DNA of 12,836 bases from Candidatus Sulfotelmatobacter sp. (GCA_030037575.1 JASHRB010000416.1:1-12836), one strand, 5' to 3'; positions 1 through 10,531 are shown, counted from the first letter of the stretch. Translations and numbers: made by a program. Notes: generated from the sequence alone by a model not told the origin.

Positions 1-864
1 GAATCCCGCCATCACCAGCTCGTCCGAGTCATTGGCGTAGCGCGGAGCAAGCGGCTGAAAGCGGCGGAAGGTCAGCAGATTGCGGACGGTCCAAGGCACC
101 AGCGGGAGCAGCGCGGCAAAAGCTACGATGATTGCTGAAAGTAATACCGGCGCGGGACCGATGGAGTAGCCAGAGCCTTGTTCAGGGGTCGTGACTCTGC
201 GGCGGCGCAGAAAAAACAGAATCAAGTAGCCGACGGCGGCACATAACAAAATGCCCCCATCAGGACGCAACAATATGCAAGCACCGATGGAGAACCCGCA
301 GGCGAGCCAGGGAATCCAGGCGGGCTCTGAGGCCGATTCTTCGTCCCTTCCGAGGCGCTCAATGCCGCAGATCGCCAGGTCCAAAGCGAGCGCGGTAAAG
401 AAAATCTCCAATGTCTCGGTTAGGGCCGCAGCCGCGTAGTTCGCCAGGAATGGGCACAGGGAAGCCAACACCAACGCCGCTTTGGCCGCTCGTTCCGAGA
501 GCATCCGATGGGCGAGATCGGCGATCAACAGGCATGTACCCAGATCGAACAATACCTGAATCAACAAAACTGCGCGAAAGTTGTTGGCTCGGAAAACGGC
601 GAAAACCGCGGCCAGAAAAGCGGGGTAGCCGGGCAGACGCGACAACGTGGGCATGATGTGGCCCGAGTTGGTGATGCCATAGACGGCGTGTTGCAGCCAG
701 TTCTCGGCGAGATCGGCGTAGAGTCGAGAATCATCGACCACGGCGGGAAAGCAAAATACAAAGAGCAGACGCAACCCCAGAGCCGCCAAGCCCCAGCCAA
801 GAAAGAACTTGCCATTGTTGCGCAGCAGTTCGAGCACGCTGAGAATATACGCGTTTGCCCTCAT
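1..864 (-). CDS. GT-C family membrane glycosyltransferase (ArnT/PMT-like), 5' part only
   Basis: An uninterrupted minus-strand frame runs from an ATG at 864 (or an in-frame ATG at 885) to the left edge, giving 288 residues with no stop, so the 3' end is missing. The product is a polytopic membrane protein with hydrophobic segments near residues 22-42, 97-118, 126-147, 150-168, 186-220 and 238-257. After the first segment comes an acidic motif, VVDDSRLYADLAENW (42-56), where GT-C enzymes carry their catalytic Asp in the first extracytoplasmic loop. RLPGYPAFLA (76-85), the TE pair at 149-150, RPDG (200-203) and PWTVRNLLTFRRF (257-269) also fit the GT39/GT83 dolichyl- or undecaprenyl-phosphate-sugar transferase families. 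Such proteins move a sugar from a polyprenyl-phosphate donor to a lipid or protein outside the membrane. The acceptor cannot be told. Neither start has a clear Shine-Dalgarno sequence. It is divergent from the polysaccharide synthase at 998. Confidence 0.8.
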   Translation of the reverse strand, partial: MRANAYILSVLELLRNNGKFFLGWGLAALGLRLLFVFCFPAVVDDSRLYADLAENWLQHAVYGITNSGHIMPTLSRLPGYPAFLAAVFAVFRANNFRAVLLIQVLFDLGTCLLIADLAHRMLSERAAKAALVLASLCPFLANYAAAALTETLEIFFTALALDLAICGIERLGRDEESASEPAWIPWLACGFSIGACILLRPDGGILLCAAVGYLILFFLRRRRVTTPEQGSGYSIGPAPVLLSAIIVAFAALLPLVPWTVRNLLTFRRFQPLAPRYANDSDELVMAGF

Positions 865-950
865 CCTCGGCGCGCTAAAATGCATCTTAGTGTGCAGGAC
901 TGTTACCGCAACCCTGTTCTGACCTGGAAGTCGGACCGTCCCGCCCGCAA

Positions 951-979
951 TTGACCGTCTGGCGCACGCGGCATACGAT
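951..979 (+). promoter_or_regulatory. sigma70-type promoter of the GH18-NodB-GT2 gene
   Basis: TTGACC at 951-956 and TACGAT at 974-979 are separated by exactly 17 bp. They match the consensus at 5 of 6 and 4 of 6 positions. A start about 7 bp after the -10 box would fall near 986 and leave a leader of only about 12 nt before the ATG at 998. This is the only convincing promoter seen in the 112-bp divergent spacer. A weaker TTGCGG / TAAGAT pair on the other strand, with its -10 at 881-886, could serve the left gene but is poor. Confidence 0.5.
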
Positions 980-997
980 GAACGGTTACTCCTTCCC

Positions 998-3900
998 ATG
1001 CCCGAACCTGTTTTTTATGATCCTCGACGCGCCCGCTGGAAGCGTCTGAGGCGCTTTGCGGATGCGCTGGTGCTGGCGCTCTCCGCGCTGCTCGTCTTTT
1101 TTGTCTACACCACGCTTCGCGACGAGCGTCTGCCCGAGCTGCTTTTTTCGCCGCAGAAACGCGCGTTCCGGGCACTCAAGGAAAACGAGCGGGAAAAGAA
1201 CCGCGAGCGTTTAAAGAAATTAGCCGGCCGCTCCCACCGCAAATCGAAGCTGGCCCCCTCCGAAGTGAAGCTGAATCAGGAAGAAGGCATCCGCGCCGCG
1301 TTTTACGTTCCTTGGGACGCAGCCAGCTTCGCCTCGTTGCGCGAGTATGCGCGGCAAATCGATCTGCTCTATCCCGACTGGCTGCACGTGCTGACGGCCG
1401 ACGGCCGCCTGCAGGCGGTGGACGACCAAACCAACAAGCTGTTCGACGTCGTGCAGAATAATCGCGTGCGCTCGGTGGATGACCGGGTGATGCCTTTCCT
1501 CAAGTCGGAAGACGCGGCCATGGAAGTTTTTCCCATGGTCAACAACTTCGACGGCACCGACTGGGTTGGAGGCATCGCGGATTTTCTGAACAATCCCGAG
1601 GCCCGCGCTCGGTTTCGCAAACAGGTCGGCATGTACCTCTCATCGGATCGGTTTCGCGGATTGATGATCGATTTTGAAGCCTTTCCGAAGCAAGGACAAC
1701 CCGGCTACATCGCGCTGCTGAACGAGCTCTCGGCCGATCTTCACGCGCGCGGGATGAAACTCTACGTGAGCGTTCCTCCTCACAACGAGGAGTTCGACTA
1801 CGCGGCCGTCGCTCGGCCGGCCGACGGGGTGGTGATCATGAATTATGACGAACACTATCCCGGCGCGCAGTCAGGGCCGGTCGCGTCGCAGGATTGGTTC
1901 GTCGAAAATCTCAAGTTCGCGGTCAAGGTAATTCCGCGCGACAAGATAATCTGTGCCATCGCCAATTACGGCTACGACTGGGTGCTCAAGCCGAAAACAG
2001 GGAAACTGCCCCCCGAGGACAAAGATCACAGCGTCTCGGTGCAGGAAGCCTGGCTCGCGGCGCGCGATTCCGAAGAAGATGTCACCTTCGATGACGATTC
2101 GCTAAACCCGCACTTCAGTTATCTCGACGAGCACGGCCATCGCCATGATGTGTGGTTCCTTGACGCGGTGACGGCCTTAAACCATATGCGGGCGGCGCAA
2201 ACCTTGGGCATTCAAACCTTCGCCTTATGGAGGCTCGGCGGCGAAGACCGCACGCTATGGCGGGTTTGGGACGTTCCGGGCGATCCCACGGCCGCGGATA
2301 AACTGCGCGACGTCCCGCCCGGGCAAGATGTTGATATGGAGGGTCAGGGGGAGATTCTTCGCATCGAAGACCGTCCCACCCATGGCGCTCGCGATCTCAC
2401 CATCGACCCGAACAGCAAACTAATCACCGACGAGAACTTCGACAACCTGCCGGAGCCGTATCGCGTGGGACGCTACGGTTACAGCCCGGACAAAGTCGCG
2501 CTCACATTCGATGACGGCCCCGACCCTGAATGGACGCCGAAAATTCTTGACGTGCTGCGACGCGAGCATGCGTCTGCAACTTTTTTCCTGATCGGCATTC
2601 AAGCCGATAAATTTTCCGGCCTGGCCAAGCGCATTTACGATGAAGGCCACACCATCGGCAACCACACCTTCACCCATCCCGACGTGAGCAGCATTTCCTC
2701 CACCTACATGAAAGTGGAGCTGAATCTGACCGAGCGGCTGTTCGCCAGCCTGGTCGGAGTTCGGGCCACGCTGTTGCGCCCGCCTTATGCCATTGACGAA
2801 GAGCCGGATACGGCTGATCAGGTTCGCCCGCTCGAGTTTGCACAAGATCTGGGCTACATTACCGTAGGCAATCGCATCGATCCCAACGATTGGAACGACA
2901 AGCCGCGCCGCCATACCGCCGAAGAGATCACCGCCACCGTTCTCGCCGATCTGCCGCCGTGCAATGCCAGCAACCTGCACTGCGGCAACATTATTCTTCT
3001 GCACGATGGAGGCGGAAACCGCGCGGAAACGGTTCGCGCTCTGCCCATGATCATTGAGGGAGTTCGTTCCCGCGGAATCGACATCGTTCCCGTCTACGAT
3101 CTGATTGGCAAGACGCGGGCCGACGTAATGGCGCCGCTGCCAACCGGCCAGCGCTGGGCGGCGCGCTTCGACCGGCTGGGATTCTGGCTGTTCGACGCCG
3201 GGGTGATGGGCATTACCTGGATCTTCTTCATCGGCGACCTTCTGATGACCGGCCGCTTGCTGTTCATCGGCGCAGCCGCGGTCTATGACCGGCTGCAGGA
3301 GAAAATTTTCGCCAAGCCTTCGGAAGTCGCGTCTTACCGGCCCAAGGTCGCGGTGCTGATTCCCGCGTACAACGAAGAAAAGGTCATCGAGCGAACCGTG
3401 CGAGCGGCGCTCAATTCCAGTTATCCCAACCTGCGGGTAATCGTCATCGACGACGGATCGCGTGACCGGACGCTCGCAGTGGCACGCAACGCATTTGCGG
3501 AGGAAGAGGCCGAGGGCAGGGTTCTGATCCTGACCAAGCCGAATTCCGGTAAAGCCGCGGCCCTGAATTACGGAATCGAACACATCGAAGACGCCGAGCT
3601 TTTTGTGGGAATCGACGCCGATACCATCATCGCTTCCGACGCCATCGCCCGTCTGGTGCCGCATTTCATCAATGCCAAAGTGGGCGCGATTGCGGGAAAT
3701 GCCAAGGTCGGAAACCGCGTGAATCTGTGGACGCGCTGGCAGGCGCTCGAATACATCACCAGCCAGAACTTCGAACGGCGCGCCCTGGATGTGCTCGGCG
3801 CGGTCAGTGTGGTTCCGGGAGCGATCGGCGCGTGGCGCGTTTCCGCGGTGCGCGAGGTGGGCGGCTACCAGCTTGATACCGTGGCTGAGGATGCCGATTT

Positions 3901-4507
3901 GACCATGGCTCTGCTGCGCCGCGGCTATCGCGTGGAGTATGAAGACATGGCGCTCGCCTACACCGAAGCTCCGACCAATGCGAACGGCTTGATGCGCCAG
4001 CGTTTTCGCTGGTCGTTTGGGATTTTGCAGGCGGTCTACAAACATAGCGCCGTGTTCGCCAGAAAAGGTGCGCTGGGATTCGTGGCGCTGCCGAACATCG
4101 TCATCTTCCAGATTTTGCTGCCCCTGGTTTCTCCGCTCATCGACATCATGTTCGCCTTCGGCGCGCTGTGGTACGTCCTGCAGAAGCATTTCCATCCCGA
4201 TTCCGCCGACCCGGCGAGCTTTCATAAGCTGGTGGCATTTTTCTTTGCCTTTCTGGTGATCGACTTTCTCGCGTCGGCGCTGGCCTTCGCGTTGGAGCGG
4301 CGCCGGGCTGACGAAAAAGAAGACGTGTGGCTGCTCAGCCAGGTCTGGCTGCAGCGCTTCGCTTACCGGCAGCTATTTTCAGTGGTCTTGTTTAAGACGC
4401 TGAAGCGCGCGCTCGAAGGGCGAAGATTTGCCTGGGACAAGTTGGAACGGACGGCGGCCGTGAAATATGTGCCCTCCCCGGCGCGGGATTCGGTGAAGGT
4501 ATCCTAG
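998..4507 (+). CDS. Three-domain exopolysaccharide synthase: GH18-like hydrolase, NodB deacetylase, GT2 glycosyltransferase
   Basis: The protein has 1169 residues. A basic N-terminus and a membrane segment (about 21-40) are followed by a GH18-like barrel (about 97-440) with GLMIDFEAF (221-229) and MNYD (281-284). A NodB polysaccharide deacetylase domain follows (about 498-705) with all five motifs: TFDDGPD (503-509), HTFTH (556-560), RPPY (594-597), DPNDW (628-632) and LLHD (667-670). Hydrophobic residues 728-762 return the chain to the membrane. The GT2 domain (about 783-1010) has IDDGS (817-821), DAD (873-875), AEDAD (963-967) and QRFRW (1001-1005), the signature set of processive synthases of the NodC/PgaC/hyaluronan synthase type. 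Membrane segments follow at about 1026-1062, 1077-1099 and 1122-1135. The inferred role is synthesis and export of a beta-linked N-acetylglucosamine polymer with deacetylation outside the membrane, like PgaB plus PgaC in one chain. In the GH18 motif the last Asp (225) and the acid Glu (227) remain, but the first two Asp positions read Arg220 and Met223, so hydrolysis is uncertain. There is no Shine-Dalgarno sequence at this start. The next in-frame candidates lie inside the first membrane segment, so 998 is kept. Confidence 0.92.
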   Translation: MPEPVFYDPRRARWKRLRRFADALVLALSALLVFFVYTTLRDERLPELLFSPQKRAFRALKENEREKNRERLKKLAGRSHRKSKLAPSEVKLNQEEGIRAAFYVPWDAASFASLREYARQIDLLYPDWLHVLTADGRLQAVDDQTNKLFDVVQNNRVRSVDDRVMPFLKSEDAAMEVFPMVNNFDGTDWVGGIADFLNNPEARARFRKQVGMYLSSDRFRGLMIDFEAFPKQGQPGYIALLNELSADLHARGMKLYVSVPPHNEEFDYAAVARPADGVVIMNYDEHYPGAQSGPVASQDWFVENLKFAVKVIPRDKIICAIANYGYDWVLKPKTGKLPPEDKDHSVSVQEAWLAARDSEEDVTFDDDSLNPHFSYLDEHGHRHDVWFLDAVTALNHMRAAQTLGIQTFALWRLGGEDRTLWRVWDVPGDPTAADKLRDVPPGQDVDMEGQGEILRIEDRPTHGARDLTIDPNSKLITDENFDNLPEPYRVGRYGYSPDKVALTFDDGPDPEWTPKILDVLRREHASATFFLIGIQADKFSGLAKRIYDEGHTIGNHTFTHPDVSSISSTYMKVELNLTERLFASLVGVRATLLRPPYAIDEEPDTADQVRPLEFAQDLGYITVGNRIDPNDWNDKPRRHTAEEITATVLADLPPCNASNLHCGNIILLHDGGGNRAETVRALPMIIEGVRSRGIDIVPVYDLIGKTRADVMAPLPTGQRWAARFDRLGFWLFDAGVMGITWIFFIGDLLMTGRLLFIGAAAVYDRLQEKIFAKPSEVASYRPKVAVLIPAYNEEKVIERTVRAALNSSYPNLRVIVIDDGSRDRTLAVARNAFAEEEAEGRVLILTKPNSGKAAALNYGIEHIEDAELFVGIDADTIIASDAIARLVPHFINAKVGAIAGNAKVGNRVNLWTRWQALEYITSQNFERRALDVLGAVSVVPGAIGAWRVSAVREVGGYQLDTVAEDADLTMALLRRGYRVEYEDMALAYTEAPTNANGLMRQRFRWSFGILQAVYKHSAVFARKGALGFVALPNIVIFQILLPLVSPLIDIMFAFGALWYVLQKHFHPDSADPASFHKLVAFFFAFLVIDFLASALAFALERRRADEKEDVWLLSQVWLQRFAYRQLFSVVLFKTLKRALEGRRFAWDKLERTAAVKYVPSPARDSVKVS

Positions 4508-4528
4508 CCGTTCTGCCGGTCGCTGCTT

Positions 4529-5689
4529 CTAGCGAAATAACTGTTGGGCGAACGCCGCCAGGTTTCTGCGCCAGACCATCCACGTGTGCTCTCCCGGCGT
4601 TTCGATGTCGGTGTGCTGAATGCCTTTCGCCTTCAGCCATTGGCGCAGATTCCGATTCACCGCGATCAGCCGGTCTTCCGTGCCGCAGGCAATCCATAAC
4701 AAGCGGATCTGCGGGTTGGCCCTTAGGTCGAGAGCAGGGAAGTCTTTTTGAAAATCATCGGGGATGCCGCCCGAACTGAAGGCGCCGATCCAGGAGAATT
4801 TATCGAGGTTGTTCAAGCCGGTGAGCAGGGACTCGGAACCGCCCATGGACAGTCCGGCGATGGCGCGCGAGTTTCGATCCGGCCTGATGCGGTATTCCTT
4901 CTCGACCTGTGGCATCACCTCGCTGAGCAGAGCTTCGGTGAATTTCCTGAAGTTTTCGTCGCGCACCTCAGCATGGCTCCACGCGTTCCATCCCAGACGA
5001 ATCATTTCCATCGTGCCGTAGCCGAGCGGCATGACCACGATCATGGGCTTCACTTTGCCCGTCGAAATTAGATTGTCGAAGATCACGTTGGCGCGGCCGA
5101 CGGCCGTCCACGCGCTGGCATCGTCGCTGAAACCGTGCAGCAGGTACAACACGGGATAAGTCATCTTCTTCGCCGGGTTGTAGCCCGCAGGGGTATAGAC
5201 GTAGTAATCGCGTTCATCGTCCGCCACCGCCGACTTGTAGAAATGATGATGAATCTCGCCGTGAGGCACAGCCTCTGCTTCCCACGGCAGGGAGGCGGAT
5301 CCGGGCACGTGAACGAAATTGCCGGGATAAATCAGATTGGGGACCAGCGAAGGATTGGAGGCATCGAGGGTGCGGACACCATCGATGGCGAATGAATATC
5401 CATAGTAGTCGGGCGGAAGCGGAGGCGTGGTCACGCTCCAAACACCGTCGTCGCCCTTTTGCATGTAGATGGGGTCGGCCCCCTCGCGTTCGAGTATTAC
5501 TTCCTTGGCGTTGGCAGCGCGCACGCGAAAAGTTACGCTGGCATCGGCATGAACCTCGGGAGAAATCAAGGGTGGGGCAGGAAAGCCGGATGACTGAGCG
5601 GGCTTCTGCTCCGCGGCGGCGGCGAACAGCGGGGCGACACAAATTACAAAGACAAGGAAGAACCGGGCGAGATGTTGATGGGATTGCAT
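4529..5689 (-). CDS. Secreted alpha/beta-hydrolase esterase (CE1/Fes-like) with N-terminal CBM48-like domain
   Basis: The protein has 386 residues. Residues 1-26 form a signal peptide (hydrophobic 10-24, cleavage probably near AAAA/EQ). Residues about 40-125 read as a small beta-sandwich like the CBM48/E-set domains that precede such esterases (FRVRAANAKEVILER, then DGVWSVTTPPLPPDYYGYSF at 81-100). The hydrolase domain (about 145-386) has YPVLYLLHGFSDD (178-190) with the oxyanion HG at 185-186, the nucleophile elbow GLSMGG with Ser281, GTEDR with a likely acid Asp339, and GEHTW with His368. This is a complete triad. Relatives include feruloyl and acetyl xylan esterases of family CE1 and the enterochelin esterase group, so the acyl substrate is open. 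The ATG has GAGG six bases upstream. It follows atpC by 41 bp on the same strand with no visible terminator or promoter between them, so it may be read through from the ATP synthase operon. Its 3' end faces the synthase at 4507 with a 21-bp gap. Confidence 0.88.
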   Translation of the reverse strand: MQSHQHLARFFLVFVICVAPLFAAAAEQKPAQSSGFPAPPLISPEVHADASVTFRVRAANAKEVILEREGADPIYMQKGDDGVWSVTTPPLPPDYYGYSFAIDGVRTLDASNPSLVPNLIYPGNFVHVPGSASLPWEAEAVPHGEIHHHFYKSAVADDERDYYVYTPAGYNPAKKMTYPVLYLLHGFSDDASAWTAVGRANVIFDNLISTGKVKPMIVVMPLGYGTMEMIRLGWNAWSHAEVRDENFRKFTEALLSEVMPQVEKEYRIRPDRNSRAIAGLSMGGSESLLTGLNNLDKFSWIGAFSSGGIPDDFQKDFPALDLRANPQIRLLWIACGTEDRLIAVNRNLRQWLKAKGIQHTDIETPGEHTWMVWRRNLAAFAQQLFR

Positions 5690-5730
5690 GCCAGACCTCG
5701 GAGAAGAGGCTGCTCGGAAACTGTAAACGG

Positions 5731-6138
5731 CTAGCCCTCCCCTCCAGCCACTTCCAGTCTCGTCTCAGCCTTTTGGATCGCCCGGAGGGCGCGCTCCACG
5801 TCGACATTCGCGTCCCCGCTGGTGAGGCGCTGCTCGGCGCGCTCTTTGGCTTTGCGCGCGCGTTCGACCTCGATTTCGTTTGGTCGCTCGGCGGTTTCGG
5901 CGAGAATCGTGACTTTACCGGGGAGCACCTCGGCGAAGCCCCAGGCCACGGCCAGCCGCTGCTGTTCTCGGCCGGCGTGAAATTTCACTTGGCCGACGGC
6001 GAGTTCGGTGATCAGCGGCGCATGACCGGGAAGGATGCCCAGATATCCGTTCTTGCCGGGAATTTGAGCCTCCGTCGCCTCCGTATCGACGACTTTCTTT
6101 TGCGGGGTGACGATTTCGAGTTGGAATGAGTCAGCCAT
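5731..6138 (-). CDS. atpC: F-type ATP synthase epsilon subunit
   Basis: This is the central-stalk subunit of F1. It contacts gamma and the c-ring and can inhibit ATP hydrolysis through its C-terminal helices. The 135 residues match the usual length of 130-140. The N-terminal beta-sandwich (about 1-85) holds the conserved GYLGILPGHAPL (31-42). Two C-terminal helices follow at about 87-107 and 112-131. The open frame extends upstream to an ATG at 6192, but the 18 extra residues would be encoded by an inverted repeat. The chosen start gives MADSFQLEIVTPQ, which aligns with the family. No Shine-Dalgarno sequence precedes it: its A is the last base of a long dyad (6138-6206). It is the last atp gene, 84 bp after atpD. 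Confidence 0.95.
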   Translation of the reverse strand: MADSFQLEIVTPQKKVVDTEATEAQIPGKNGYLGILPGHAPLITELAVGQVKFHAGREQQRLAVAWGFAEVLPGKVTILAETAERPNEIEVERARKAKERAEQRLTSGDANVDVERALRAIQKAETRLEVAGGEG

Positions 6139-6206
6139 TGGTCGCTGGCCGTCGGTCGTTGGCCGGAATCGCCGCTGCCGGCAACCGGCCAACGACGAAC
6201 GACCAA
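6138..6206. repeat. Inverted repeat in the atpD-atpC spacer, overlapping the atpC start
   Basis: The inner arms GTCGTTGGCCGG (6155-6166) and CCGGCCAACGAC (6185-6196) pair over 12 bp with an 18-nt loop. The outer arms TTGGTCG (6138-6144) and CGACCAA (6200-6206) add 7 bp. The left arm also contains a near-direct repeat, GGTCGCTGGCCG and GGTCGTTGGCCG. In the operon mRNA the 3' arm ends in CGACCAATG, so the atpC start codon begins inside the stem and any upstream ribosome site would be paired. It could be an mRNA structure tuning epsilon synthesis, or a copy of a dispersed intergenic repeat. Confidence 0.7.
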
Positions 6207-6222
6207 GGACCCACGACGATTT

Positions 6223-7671
<1,449 letters not shown>

Positions 7672-7774
7672 TTAACTCTCTGTAATCAGCGCTCGGCGGC
7701 CGGCATTTTGCCCCTGCGTATGCTTGCTGATTTCACAAGTTTGCTTGGCTCAGCGCCAAAAGCTAAATACGTGC

Positions 7775-8851
7775 CTACATCGCCGCGGCACCGCTGACGA
7801 TTTCGATAATTTCTTTCGTGATTTTCGCTTGCCGCGCCCGGTTCATGGCAAGCGTCAGCGAATCGATCATATCGGTGGCGTTGTTGGTTGCCGAATCCAT
7901 GGCAGTCATGCGCGCTGCATGCTCGGCGGCAGTCGATTCCAGCAATGCCCGAAAAATCTGGATGGCCACGTACTTGGGGAGCAACGCACGAAACAGTTCT
8001 TCCGGCGGCTGCTCATAAATGTAATCGACCTGCGCGGTACCGAACTGTGCGGACTCGTCTCCGCGGTGGCTCGGACGCATACCGACGCCCACCGACACCG
8101 CAGCTTCTTTCGCTTTTTTCTTTTCTTCTTCGCTGATCTCCTCGGCGAGGCGAATGGCCGGCTCACCGATTTGCTCGACCGGCAAAATTTGCTCGACCAC
8201 GAGCCGCTGCGCGATCACTGACTTGAACTCGTTGAAGACCACGTAGACGGAATCGATTTCCTCGTGCCTGTAGCGCTCGATCACGCTCTCGGACAAAGCC
8301 CGCGCTTGCCCAAATTCAAGTTTGTTCAGAACACCCACGTGCTCTCCGGCAATCTGAATCCGTCCAGCACGCTGGTGGCGCTCAGGCTCAGGTTCTCCCG
8401 ACTCCTCGACCTGGGCAAGGCTGCGCGTTTGCACCGGGGCCGGGGGAAATCGCCGGCGGAGAAAATCACGCCCTTTGCGCCCGATTGCTTCGATATCGAT
8501 GTTCGTGGCTGATTTCAATTCGAGAAACTGGGTCGCCGCCTTGATAATGTTTGCGCTGAATGCACCGGCTAAGCCTTTGTCCCCGGTGACCACAATCAAG
8601 AGAATGTTTTTCTCCGGCCGTTGGGCCAGCAAAGGATGCTTGGGCTGGCCGGTCTCGGGATCGCAAATCTCTGCGCGCACCACCAGCGACTGGAGAACAT
8701 TGGTCAACTTCTGCGCATAAGGGCGCGCGGCCAGAGTGCGATCTTGGGCGCGGCGCAGCTTCGCCGCGGAGACCACTTTCATGGCCTTGGTGATCTGCCG
8801 CGTGTTGATCACGCTGCGAATGCGTCGCCGGATGTCGAGAATATTCGCCAT
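7775..8851 (-). CDS. atpG: F-type ATP synthase gamma subunit, with two insertions
   Basis: This is the rotor shaft of F1. The N-terminal helix MANILDIRRRIRSVINTRQI and the C-terminal helix ending ARQAKITKEIIEIVSGAAAM are canonical, and TGDKGLAGAF (89-98) marks the Rossmann-like core. At 358 residues it is about 60-70 longer than the usual 286-300. The extra length sits in two places. The first is about 28 residues, roughly 136-167, Pro/Glu/Arg-rich and between KGRDFLRRRF and EHVGVLNKLEF. The second is about 40 residues, roughly 228-272, after the QILPVEQIG segment and before VDYIYEQPPEELF. It contains a charged run, AEEISEEEKKKAKEA (236-250). The reading frame stays open and family-like on both sides of each insertion, so they look real rather than frameshifts. 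The only Cys is Cys63, outside the insertions. The start lacks a good Shine-Dalgarno sequence. Confidence 0.96.
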   Translation of the reverse strand: MANILDIRRRIRSVINTRQITKAMKVVSAAKLRRAQDRTLAARPYAQKLTNVLQSLVVRAEICDPETGQPKHPLLAQRPEKNILLIVVTGDKGLAGAFSANIIKAATQFLELKSATNIDIEAIGRKGRDFLRRRFPPAPVQTRSLAQVEESGEPEPERHQRAGRIQIAGEHVGVLNKLEFGQARALSESVIERYRHEEIDSVYVVFNEFKSVIAQRLVVEQILPVEQIGEPAIRLAEEISEEEKKKAKEAAVSVGVGMRPSHRGDESAQFGTAQVDYIYEQPPEELFRALLPKYVAIQIFRALLESTAAEHAARMTAMDSATNNATDMIDSLTLAMNRARQAKITKEIIEIVSGAAAM

Positions 8852-8900
8852 GGATCAAATGTCTTTTGGAGCCCTCCGTTTGCGGTTGCCAGCCGTCCCG

Positions 8901-8967
8901 TCAGCATTCCCCAGCTCGGGGCGGCAGCCGGAAAGATCCGGCTTTGGCTAAGTGCTGATGGGGAGTG
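8901..8967. repeat. Stem-loop region in the atpA-atpG spacer
   Basis: A perfect 7-bp hairpin, AGCCGGA/TCCGGCT (8926-8932 and 8937-8943, 4-nt loop), sits inside an outer pair TCAGCA/TGCTGA (8901-8906 and 8953-8958). CATTCCCC (8905-8912) and GGGGAGTG (8960-8967) are also near-complementary, and CCCC/GGGG (8909-8912 and 8918-8921) makes a small side hairpin. It begins 7 bp past the atpA stop. It could be an intercistronic mRNA structure or a small dispersed palindromic element. There is no U-tract, so it does not look like an intrinsic terminator. Confidence 0.5.
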
Positions 8968-8974
8968 CGAAGCG

Positions 8975-10531
<1,557 letters not shown>

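Noticed and set aside
2420..4225. A 601-codon open frame on the minus strand opposite the synthase gene
   Set aside because: It lies wholly antisense to clear NodB and GT2 domains, is rich in His, Arg, Gln and Asp in no recognisable pattern, and is what GC-biased third positions produce on the opposite strand.
6139..6192. Longer N-terminus for atpC starting at 6192
   Set aside because: The 18 extra residues are encoded by the inverted repeat and do not fit the epsilon family. The start at 6138 gives the expected N-terminus.
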